Shown here one piece after another: positions 54,931 to 64,000 of a DNA stretch of 64,000 nt. The notes beneath the pieces are model-generated. The model was not told where the DNA came from and did not search any database. It saw only the letters and a list, made by a program, of their open reading frames with translations. Source of the DNA: Paraphoma chrysanthemicola. Lineage: Eukaryota; Ascomycota; Dothideomycetes; Pleosporales; Phaeosphaeriaceae. Position numbers and translations under genes: made by a program. The DNA is taken from NCBI GenBank assembly GCA_020744225.1, contig JAGMWG010000003.1:1302001-1366000 (forward strand), given 5' to 3'. How positions within the stretch are numbered: the first letter of the stretch is position 1; the number at the start of each line of letters is the position of its first letter.

Positions 54931-57576
54931 GATGAAGGCTGCGCCGCGTGCGAACGATTAATGAAGCATGTAACAAGATACAGGCAGAACCACAGTGAAG
55001 TGGTGCTGGGACTTGTAGGTGACTAACACATGTCTGTCTCGAGGTCAGTGAGCACTCTACCAATAGTTCATAGTCAGGGTACAGCGCATTGTTGCTCTGA
55101 CGGCTAGCCCTTGTATTGTCGGTCCAGAGTATTGGAGCAGCTCCTCAACCGAATCCCTGATGGTAGACGATGATCAACGTACCGATGTGGTTCTCGCGTT
55201 CTCCTGTCACTCTTGAGACGCTGTTCCACGGGTGTCACACGGTCGTATTCCGTAGTGTTCCGTTGCTGGTGTTCGTTCAAGCGTCTGGCACAAGTAACAG
55301 TCTGACAGCCTGCAATTCAATTAGTAGGACCGACTTTATGAACAGATCCATTCGTGAACCTCGGTCTCAAGACAATGTGTCATTGATGCCCAGGACGCAC
55401 GCGAACTCACTGTATCCTTTGAGAGAGACCGAGAATCCTGACTCGCTTCTACCTGCGACTTTGCCTTCTGAGATTCGCAACGAGACGCGGAAGGAAAACA
55501 ATGATGCTGGAAATGACTGGTGACGTGCAAAGGTGACTTTCGAAGAGAAGAATATAGAGAAAGAGCCAGGAGTAGAACAGGGAAGACTGACACCCACTCA
55601 ATCGTCGACTGCGCAAAGCGTGGGGAGGAGGGAGAGGAATCAGGCGAGAGGGTCGAGCTCGCATGAATTTGCTGATCGCCCATGCAGCGGCTTCGTGCTC
55701 GGAACATAGGCACAACTCTGCACGGCCCTCTGGGGATACGGATTAGTTTGCGGTGACGAATGAAATGATGGACTCCGTCCTAGCCATGTCGAATTTGTTT
55801 TGCCCGTAGGCCAAGTTGCAGGAGGTGCTTATGCACGCTGCCCGCTAAAGAGCACAACAAGCTTCCCTGCATGTGCAGCGTGCTGGGATACCCATGTTTT
55901 CTCCTTTCTAACGGCGCAATTGGCTCCAAATTATGAAGTGTCCCGCAATGCCGGCCAATGTCTTAGCGAGGAGCAGGAAATGATCCGGCTATGGTTCGTG
56001 CACAGATTCCCTCGCTCTCCATTCGCAACGGTGTCCACGAACCAGGGGTATTCACCTAAGTAGAGAAGGAGAAACGTGTGGCTTCGTGAAATGGCTGGCT
56101 CCCAGCAGATATTAGATCTCACCTGTTGCAACAAAATGCGAAATGAGTGTCGCCGCCCTCGAAGACCCCGCGACAGCATTATCCTATCGGCTGTGTTGAT
56201 CAAGTGTGATTCCGAGTTTCAGCCTCCCTGGTCCGCTGCAACCTTACCGTCTCTGGAGCACTACGAATAATGTGGCGTGGTCAATTTGCGGTCCGAGCAT
56301 CTCGACCCGCGATGCCGCCCAACGATCTCTCAAGCTGCCGTTGAACTCTTCCCGTGCGGGCGGATTCGCAACATGTTGTGGCTAGAATGTCTCGGAACAC
56401 TCTGAAGAGGCGCTGCCATCTGAAGAGGCGCTGTCACAGCAAGTCGTCTTTGAAGCACGAAATATTGGGTCAAGAAGGTGAATATCATGGTCGCATGAAG
56501 ACTGCGATCCGACAGAGACCGAGTGCGTACTAGTTTGATGGGGTTTTCCTCTTTGGATCGATGGCCTGAACCGAGCCCTTCTCGGCGCCGCGAAGGAGCG
56601 GACTCGAGTCGAGATCGGCAGCTCAATCCCAGGAGGTAGAAGCACCGGGAGATCGAACGTCAGCCCCTTCTCAGCTTGGTGAGCAGCTCATGAGTAAGGG
56701 CTTGCTACGAGAGGGAGTTAGGTCCTGCTCGCCAGGCAATGCAATCCACGTTCGCATGAAGGGGGATCCTGCAAAGAGCTCGAGGAGAAGCATGTACGAA
56801 GGCGCACGCGCTGATATCCGTGGACGTTGCATATAACCACGCAAGATACATTCGTGGCGCAGAGTGCGAACGCGTGAAGCACGCGTGGAAGAGACGCCTC
56901 CAATTTGCCTTGCAGACATGGCCCTGGACATGCTCAATAGGGCTCCCGAGCCTCTTCGGACCACATAGCTAATTGGGGTGGAAGATAGGGGACAGAGCGC
57001 ATGGGCCTCGCCTGATGGCTTTGAGGGGCCGAGTGGATCCGATGTGTGGCCAGCTGCGATGCTTGCTGCAACCTGCCCTGCAGTGCGCCGTGCAGGGCCT
57101 AGAAACCCAGATGATATCACTGTGTGGCATTTGGCATCTTAGGTCTCGGAGGAGAGATAGACTGACGTGTGTCAAATGCTCGACTGACTCGTATCACGTG
57201 GTGCGCTCTCGAGGTCGTGCTCTTCGTGCTGTCGTGGTCGTTCGCTGCGCAGTTGTTTGCGCGTCCGTAAGTGTGGGGCAAGTCGCCTGTCAAGCCCAGG
57301 ATCTCCACGCTCAAGAAATTCTCCTTGCTCGCCTCTCCAGAGCCCCTCCAGTTTTCATGCGCCAGCGACGCTTTCTTTTGCCGTCGTGTTGTCTCATGGG
57401 CTTCCCTAGCAAGTTGCGGCAGCTTGCAAGGATGAGCCACTTTGGGAGGGAAATCGTTGCCCCACGTTGCTAAATAAGCGACTATCGATTGAAAAATCGA
57501 GATCAAGTCAAACCTACGAGCACAGGCACCAAAGTAAATCGCACCGTTACACAGCGATATTCCTTTGACGAGCAGC
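54931..57576. other. Long divergent intergenic region, nothing firmly recognised
   Basis: 2.65 kb between the divergent starts of the PH-domain gene and CNS1. No frame has a recognisable domain. The 247-codon minus-strand frame ending at 57117 is mostly the antisense of CNS1 exon 1. No RNA gene, transposon or tandem repeat seen; perhaps long 5' UTRs or upstream control elements. Confidence 0.45.
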
Positions 57577-58884
57577 ATGGCGCAATCATCGAGCCAACAG
57601 TCGGCCCCCGGGCCGTCTGCGGATATGCCACCGGCCATGGCTGAGATAAAGTCGCAAAATGTTGACCAGGTGCTGAAAGACATGAATAGACTGCCATTGT
57701 TCATGACGAACTTGGATGAGACTGATGGAGAAGGGGGCGAGAATATTGCCCTTGAGGCCCTAAAGGCATTGGCATATGAGGGCACCCGAGCCGAGATAGC
57801 AGAAAACTTCCGACAGCAAGGCAACGAGTGCGCCAGAGCGAAGCAGTGGACAGACGCCAAAGAGTTCTACGACAAGGCTATTGCCGCGTTGAAAGGACCA
57901 CAAAATAACCCAGACCCTGACGCGGAAGGTCCTGGTGTAATCGAGGTTGAGCTTGATGAGGCAGAGGAAGCCAAGAAAGAGAAGGCAATCGAGGAAGCGT
58001 GCTATGTGAACAGAGCGCTGTGCAATCTGGAGAAAAGTAAGTACTGGACTTCGAGTGCTCTCGAAGCTTCCCGCCCAAGGGCGGGAATACTTACATGAAG
58101 GCGCATTCCACAATGAGCAAAACAAACAACAACAATTATCCTACATGACAATGCACTGACATACGCAGAAAACTATCGCTCATGCATTCTCGACTGTGCA
58201 CAAACCCTCCGGCTCAATCCTTCCAATGTGAAAGCGTTCTATCGATCGGGCACTGCGTGTCTCGCACTGGACAAGCTTGCGGAGGCAGCCGACGCTTGTG
58301 ATCGAGGCCTTTCGATTGACCCCAACAACGCACCTATCAAAATCCTCCAGTCGAAAGTAGCAAAACGAAAAGAGTATATAGACTCGGTCGAAAGAGCACG
58401 AAGGGAACGGGAGGCAAAGGCCGCATCAGAGCGAGCTACCCTGCAGCTTGCTCTGAAGAGCAGAAACATTCTCACGCGGAAAACAGACGTCCAGCCAGAC
58501 CTCGAAGATGCAGAGATCAAGCTTGAGAACCCTCTGGATCCATCATCAACGCTTACATTCCCGGTCATCATCCTATATCCCGCACACTCACAGTCTGACT
58601 TTGTCAAAGCCTTCTCAGAGAAGGAAAAGCTAGGCGAGCATTTAGAGTACATATTTCCATTACCATGGGATGACCAACACGAGTATACCATCGATGGCGT
58701 GGAAGCGTACATGGAGACATCAGCAGGCGGGCTGATTAAAGTCGGCAAAAACTTAACGCTGGGCAAAGTACTGGGCAGCGGCAAACCGGAGGTCGTCGAT
58801 GGGCTGGCAACTATCAGCGTGGTGCCAAAGGAACGGGCCGCGGACTGGATAGCTGAGTTCAAAAAGAGGAAAGGAAAGAACTAG
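57577..58884 (+). CDS. CNS1: TPR co-chaperone Cns1 (TTC4-like)
   Basis: Essential Hsp90/Hsp70 co-chaperone of the cytosol. Two exons: 57577-58036 and 58169-58884; 391 residues, close to the yeast length of 385. The 132-nt intron (GTAAGT...ACGCAG) joins CNLEK to KNYRSCILDC. Marks: LPLFMTNLDETDGEGGENIA near residue 45; three TPR motifs at about 80-200 (ENFRQQGNECARAKQWTDAK, ACYVNRALCNLEKKNYRSCI, AFYRSGTACLALDKLAEAAD); a charged helix (RRERE); and the C-terminal wheel-like domain (FPVIILYPAHSQSDFVKAF, IFPLPWDD, RAADWIAEFKKRK). Start ATG follows AGCAGC and is the first in frame with the conserved part. Confidence 0.93.
58068..58087 (+). repeat. Perfect inverted repeat inside the CNS1 intron
   Basis: Two 9-bp arms TTCCCGCCC and GGGCGGGAA separated by AA, lying 32 nt after the 5' splice site. 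As RNA it could form a GC-rich hairpin; as DNA it is a palindrome made of two GGGCGGGA-like halves. Confidence 0.85.
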
Positions 58885-60607
58885 CGACGCTCACTTGTCG
58901 TTGATGCCGTGTTCACCAGTATCGGTGGATGCTCATATGGACTCGTTCGAGATTGTGACAGGGTATCTTCAGAGATCCACATTTCACTCGGAGGAGCCCG
59001 CGATCAGCCTAGTTCGATGAATCGTCAAAGAGTAGTTCGCCCGCGGATGGATGATTCCGCTCCTGCTACTCCTAAGCTCAATGCCATGTCAATTCTCACG
59101 TAGCTCGCCGACAACCGAGCCTCGCCTGTCCGTCATGCAGCAGAAGCCCAGCGCATACACTTGCATACAATCTATGCCGCGGCATCGCGTCCGCACAATC
59201 AAAGTGTGGGGTATCTAATCTGCAGTAGCACGGACTGTGGAGAATCCTTTTCCTTTCCACATGAACGCCTCAACGGCTGGCGAACAGGGTATAAGCGCTG
59301 CCTCTATACCCTGGCGAACCACTATAGCACAGCTCTGCTATAGGACGATTTAGAGGAAATCCTTCCGCTTTTTTCTCAACATTTTCTGCATCGGGTTCCA
59401 ATTCCCAGGTCCCCGGTCGAATCATGTCCCTTGCGGCAGAATAATAATCTTGGACGATACGTAGCGCTTATGGTGGAAAGGATCTGGACAAGAGCGCCTT
59501 CATAACAACGTCAAGCCACCATGTTTTCGATCGACTCCCGGCCGAGATCTTATACGTGCGCGTGATTTTGGGGAGTGGCAACGTACAGTCCACCGAGTCG
59601 CTTTCCCTTGTCTGCAGTCTGCATCGGACACTCCGCAAGCTCATAATGTGCCTTCATATCAATCCTGAATTACACTCCTGCATCTCATATCACAAGGCTC
59701 AATACTGTGCAAGACCCAATGTACACCCTCCACACCACCTTCCCAAACGCTCACGCACCTTCCACATCTCAACAACTCCCTCCACACTTGTGGAGCCTTG
59801 CCCGTCCCCACCCAATCCCGTGCACCAGGTTGCAGGTATGCCCAACACGTTCTGACAAGCACAATATTGGCTGGCAAAATTCGCTTCCATGTCTCACATG
59901 AAACATTTCCTTCTTAACTTGTACGACGCGGAAATGCAGCATGCCGCTGCCAGCGTTGCGCAACGTTACATGGATTCGCTTATGCAGGTACGCGCTGTAC
60001 AAAGCATGCAGCTGCGTGAACCCCGGGAGATGTGGACGTGAATAACTGGGGTGTTGAATTTAACCGGGACGAGCGACGCAGAATGTAGGAGTCGAACATG
60101 TGAGCATTTGGGAAGCTGCTTGCGAGATAGATAGCTTGGTATGTGGACATCATATGATAAATGTACTCGCAAAAATAAACAATAACAGGAGTCTCAAGCA
60201 AGGTGGGTATGATACATGGCTTTTATTGGGTCTATATTGGAGGCAGGGAAAACAAAGTAACATGCCAGTCGGAGCCACAGTCGGAGCTGGTGAGCAACCT
60301 CGCCTCCCAGCCCGATGTCTAGCATGTGCTTCCCATGCAGATGCCCATGCGCTCCGAGAATACATGCAGTAACATTGAAGAACAAACAAAAGTGATCTGG
60401 ACACCCCCGGCTGATCTAGCGGATCCCCAAACATGGATAGTGAAGTATACATCGATGAGAAAGCAACACAAATGCTCATCAACCTTGAAGCCGTCAATAC
60501 ATACTGATGCAAAGTCGATCGAAATGCTTTCCGATTACACTTCTTCGCTCTTGCAAAGTTTAGTCCGGTGTGCGGTAGATCGCATTAACCCATCGCTCTC
60601 GTGGTGT
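58885..60607. other. Convergent intergenic region, nothing recognised
   Basis: About 1.7 kb between the 3' ends of CNS1 (plus) and the 2EXR-like gene (minus). Frames up to 120 codons lack recognisable content. No RNA gene seen. Confidence 0.45.
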
Positions 60608-61834
60608 CTATTTCTTCTCGTACAACTTCTTCTTGCGAACCATGACATCCTTGACGCCTGTCCAGACCCAGCTACTGAGTTTGTTTTGGTATGGCCAGTG
60701 CGGTGTGATTTTGATTGCCTCGTCCACCTTGATCTGCTCCAGATAGCCGAGGAACTTGATGTCCGACTTGAACAGCTGGCGGCGGCCCATGAAGTGCATG
60801 GTGATCTTGCGAAGCTTTGCATCACGCAGAATGCGGAGACAGTTTAGCAGGTACTCATCGTTGATGTAGCGACGATCCTCCGTGGTCAGATCGGGAGTGA
60901 ACTTTGGCAGTGCGTCCTCGAAATCGATTTTAATGTCCCGCAGGTACTGGATATTCTCTGAACCGATCATCTTGAGAAAATACAAGGCGTCCTGGTAGCC
61001 GATCTCCTTTGGTTTCGGGTCCCAAAATGGGCTCCTAGTGCCTGCATGTCGATCGAATGCGAACTCGTTCTCGCCATAAAGGATGGAGCATCCCTCATTG
61101 TGGACCAGTTTGCAGGTTCTCAAAAATTGTGATGATCGAGAAAGTCCTCCGCCACTAGCGTACTGTGGAATTTGGAGCGCCTGATTATTGCGAATGAACA
61201 CGTGCCTGTAGATCGTGTTTCGCAACTCGGGAGGGAAGTCTGCAAAGCTCTTCGATAGAACCACAGGTGCTATTTCTTTGGGCTCTGGGCTTGAGTTGCG
61301 CAGCTTCTTCGACTTGGCCCTTTGCATTTCATGACGCGTGCCTTCTTCATTATCCTTCAGAAGGGTGCTGTCAAGCTTGACGAAAAGAGGGCCGTGAAAG
61401 CCAAGAGGCACATTGAACTGTAAAGTGACCGGCGGCTTCTTCGGCGTATTGTGGTGGAAGGCTCCGCTTGTCTCGTCATCCGTAAGTGGTTCGAGCTCCT
61501 GGTTGTAGATGATTGGTGCAAGTCGAGGAGATGGCGGCGACGGGCTCCGTTTCCGTTTCTTCTTGGTCTTGTCGGCTCTGCTACGTTTCTTCATTCTGTC
61601 CTCGCTATCGTCCTCGCTAAGATCAGAAGTCAAAGGCTCGAAGTCGTCCTCTTCCAGGATACTAGAGTCGACGTATCCAGCCACTTTCTTGACGATGCCT
61701 GCGCTTTTGCGTATTGGCCGGCCCGTGCTTTTGTTGTATTGTGGTATCTTTGACGGACTGCCGAGCTCAGGGCTGCTCGTGCGATTAGGTGTTGCGGGAG
61801 GTGGTAGGCTGGGCATCTTGGATGTGGGAGCCAT
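60608..61834 (-). CDS. 2EXR / F-box-like domain protein of unknown role
   Basis: Intronless, 408 residues from ATG 61834. Residues 1-125 are basic and Pro/Ser-rich with acidic EEDDFEPLTSDLSEDDSEDR and a strong nuclear-signal-like KKRSRADKTKKKRKR at about 82-96. From about residue 190 comes the pattern of the fungal 2EXR or F-box-like domain: SFADFPPELRNTIYRHVFIR, then LRTCKLVHNEGCSILYGENE followed by FAFD. A helical part follows with YLRDIKIDFEDALPKF and LRKITMHFMGRRQL. Proteins of this type are abundant in Dothideomycetes and mostly uncharacterised. The tail is basic (VMVRKKKLYEKK). A role in ubiquitin ligase recruitment is possible but not shown. Confidence 0.75.
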   Translation of the reverse strand: MAPTSKMPSLPPPATPNRTSSPELGSPSKIPQYNKSTGRPIRKSAGIVKKVAGYVDSSILEEDDFEPLTSDLSEDDSEDRMKKRSRADKTKKKRKRSPSPPSPRLAPIIYNQELEPLTDDETSGAFHHNTPKKPPVTLQFNVPLGFHGPLFVKLDSTLLKDNEEGTRHEMQRAKSKKLRNSSPEPKEIAPVVLSKSFADFPPELRNTIYRHVFIRNNQALQIPQYASGGGLSRSSQFLRTCKLVHNEGCSILYGENEFAFDRHAGTRSPFWDPKPKEIGYQDALYFLKMIGSENIQYLRDIKIDFEDALPKFTPDLTTEDRRYINDEYLLNCLRILRDAKLRKITMHFMGRRQLFKSDIKFLGYLEQIKVDEAIKITPHWPYQNKLSSWVWTGVKDVMVRKKKLYEKK

Positions 61835-62636
61835 CTGGACGCGTCACGTGTCGCGGTCCAAGTGTTGACGGTGTGGCTTTGTTGCACGTGAGGTGGGCGA
61901 TTGTGGTGTAGGTGTTTGTAAGACAGTCGAGGTTGAGGCAGAAGTTGAGGCAGACGCGGTGGATGAGGGCAGGTGGGGGGCGCAGGTTTACAGCGAGGTT
62001 GAAGAAGAGTAGAGGAAGGAGCGAAATAGCGCGTGAAAAGCCTACACGTGCCTTCTAGAGGTGCCGCTGTGCTTTTGGCGGCGGTGACCGCGAGGGAAAG
62101 AGCTAGGGCAAAGGGAAGGCGCAGCGATGGAGTAGTGGGAAAGTGAAGCGGACAGTGATATTGTAGTATATTCTTCTACGTACATAACACGGCAATCGGA
62201 CGGGCTGCCGACACCTAAAGCAAGACAACGCCCTCTCACGACGTTGCGCCATGGTCTGCGTTCGTTCACTTCCAGACTTGCTGGACCGCACCATCTGGAG
62301 TGGAAGCGGATACAACATATTCCAATCATAAACCATCTCGTCTCCTCTGGGTGGTGAAGCCCGGAGCGTGTCAACATCGCCCACGTCAACCAGCTTGCGC
62401 CGGCCAAGTGAGGATAAGACTGTTAGGAAAGGCGTTGAATCATGTGGTTTTAGTTGTGTCGAGCAAAAGCTGGGGTTCGGAAAGAATTTAAGCATCGCCG
62501 TCGGAGAAACACCGGTTCCGGCGGCAATTCGCGGGGACTGACATGTTGCCTCTTTTTGGCTCGCGGATCCAGCATTGCGCGCTCGAGCCATATAAGGTCG
62601 CCGCGTACCTTGACAATTCAAGCCTCACAGTGCAAG
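61835..62636. promoter_or_regulatory. Divergent upstream region of the 2EXR-like gene and SHM1
   Basis: About 800 bp between divergent start codons. A TATA-like string CATATAAGG lies at about 62589-62597, roughly 45 bp before the SHM1 ATG. A GA-rich run (GTTGAGGCAGAAG repeats) lies at about 61928-61955. No other feature was assigned. Confidence 0.4.
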
Positions 62637-64000
62637 ATGGCAGCCCTCAGATCAGTGTGCAGAGCGCCTTTGCGCCAAAATGTCTCTCGGCCATATGCTG
62701 CAATCGCCACGAACCACTCAAGAATACCGCATAGACAATGGCGGGGCTACGCGACAAGTATGGAGGCTCAGCAGAAGGTATTTGGATACAGTCATAGAAC
62801 AATGTGAGAATTGGTCTGACGACGATACAGATCCTTTCGCAAGACCTCGAGCAAGCCGACCCCACTGTGTATCAGATCATCGAGAGGGTGCGTAGATAGT
62901 CAATCAGGTCCATGACGCAGATCATAGCTAACCAGACGCTGCCAACAGGAGAAGAATCGCCAGAAACATTTCATAAACCTAATTCCCTCGGAGAACTTCA
63001 CATCACAAGCAGTTCTCGATGCGCTCGGCAGTGTCATGCAAAGTACGTCTTGCAATTCGGTCACACCACCCAAGCTTACATGTTGGGATAGACAAGTACT
63101 CGGAAGGCTACCCAGGCGCACGATACTATGGAGGCAACGAGCACATCGACGAAGCAGAACGTCTATGCCAGGAGAGAGCGCTCAAGGCATTCGGTCTGAG
63201 TCCCGAGGAGTGGGGTGTCAACGTCCAGCGTGAGCATACTCAGCACCTCCCCGCCGTAGCTCGACTAACACTCTTGGGTAGCTCTCTCTGGTTCTCCAGC
63301 AAATCTCTACGCATACTCGGCTGTCCTAAACACCCACGATCGTATCCTCAGTCTTGACCTACCCCATGGCGGTCACTTGTCGCACGGCTACCAGACACCA
63401 ACGAAGAAGATCTCGGCGGTATCCAAGTACTTCGAAACACTCCCGTACAGACTCAATGAGAAGACCGGAATCATTGATTACGAAAAGATGGAGGAGCTCG
63501 CGCACCTGTATCGGCCCAAGATCATTGTCGCTGGCACTTCAGCGTACAGCCGGTTAATCGAATATGAACGCATGCGCAAATTGGCCGATGCTGTCGGCGC
63601 GTACCTTTTGTCCGATATGGCTCACATCTCAGGCCTCGTCGCAGCCGGTGTCATTCCGTCTCCGTTCCCTCATTCCGACATCGTCACCACCACAACACAC
63701 AAGTCGCTGCGCGGCCCGCGAGGTGCCATGATCTTCTTCCGTAAGGGAACAAGGCGGGTCGACAAGAAAGGCAACAAGGAGCTGTACGACTTGGAAGGGC
63801 CCATCAATGCCTCGGTCTTCCCAGGTCACCAAGGAGGACCCCATAACCACACAATCACCGCACTTGCTGTAGCGCTCCAGCAGGCGCAAAGCAAAGAGTT
63901 CAAGAACTACCAGCAGCAAGTCCTTGACAATGCGAAGTCCCTCGCGCAGCGTCTGGGTGACTCCAAGGAGAACGGTGGACTGGGCTATAACATCGTCAGT
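62637..64000 (+). CDS. SHM1: Serine hydroxymethyltransferase, mitochondrial (partial, runs off window)
   Basis: PLP enzyme interconverting serine and glycine with tetrahydrofolate. Five exons seen: 62637-62777, 62831-62887, 62949-63042, 63092-63229, 63282 onward to the edge, about 383 residues of roughly 520. The N-terminus (MAALRSVCRAPLRQNVSRPY) is Arg-rich without acids, so I favour the mitochondrial isozyme. Exon joins rebuild QQKILSQDLEQADPTVYQII, EKNRQKHFINLIPSENFTSQ, VMQNKYSEGYPGARYYGGNE and PLSGSPANLYAYSAVLN. The PLP-lysine motif is TTTTHKSLRGPRGAM. Also DMAHISGLVAAG and FPGHQGGPHNHTITALAVAL. The 57-nt second exon is unusually short. The 3' end is outside the window. Confidence 0.95.

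Noticed and set aside
57117..57860. 247-codon minus-strand frame across the CNS1 start
   Set aside because: Mostly antisense of CNS1 exon 1; no domain recognised.
1..64000. Transposons, CRISPR arrays, viral insertions or toxin clusters
   Set aside because: No reverse transcriptase, transposase, terminal repeats, regular spacer arrays, NRPS/PKS genes or viral genes were recognised in any frame.

Overview
The window reads as nuclear DNA of a filamentous ascomycete (Pezizomycotina). A Dothideomycete of the Mycosphaerella type is my guess, not something the sequence proves. The grounds are: most genes carry one to five short introns (about 40-60 nt, GTRNGT donors, CTRAY-like branch sites, YAG acceptors); genes sit singly on either strand with 0.2-3 kb spacers; and the products are typical fungal housekeeping proteins. 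I rebuilt splice junctions by hand, requiring intact reading frames and continuity of conserved motifs. This gives 23 protein genes (one running off the right edge) and one tRNA. I see no rRNA, transposon, CRISPR array, secondary-metabolite cluster or obvious RIP-decayed repeat.

Left part (0-20 kb): a small conserved-looking fungal protein; a KxDL-domain (Kxd1-like) protein; SEC18/NSF, the SNARE-disassembly AAA ATPase; tRNA-Ser(AGA); a PIG3-type quinone oxidoreductase; RFA1 (large RPA subunit), divergent from a dienelactone-hydrolase-family enzyme; a secreted bacterial-type solute-binding-like protein; SLD5 (GINS); a possible 71-residue two-exon gene; and CDC25. Three replication or cell-cycle genes (RFA1, SLD5, CDC25) thus lie within about 9 kb on one strand.

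Middle (20-46 kb): a 3.2 kb gene-free stretch; POL5/MYBBP1A-like ribosome-biogenesis factor; a CorA/ALR-type metal transporter; an RS-rich protein with alternating hydrophobic modules and a 27-bp tandem repeat; a Gln-rich SSXT-like protein; the mitochondrial rRNA methyltransferase MRM2; an MFS sugar transporter of the maltose-permease type; and a mitochondrial carrier.

Right (46-64 kb): ISU1, the mitochondrial Fe-S scaffold; UBP14/USP5; a cortical PH-domain protein of the NUM1/ApsA type; CNS1, an Hsp90 co-chaperone; a 2EXR/F-box-like protein; and the start of mitochondrial serine hydroxymethyltransferase.

The most unusual signal is in ISU1. Its first intron can be removed so as to restore the conserved protein only as an AT-AC intron (ATAAGT...GCAC) with a major-spliceosome style 5' site and a CTAAC branch site. 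The next gene, UBP14, has a GC-AG intron. MRM2 carries its SAM-binding motif in a 27-nt microexon, and SEC18 has Ala in place of the Pro of the arginine-finger motif LLRPGR. No wholly new multi-gene system was seen. Functions are assigned by recognised motifs and recalled family patterns; no search was run.
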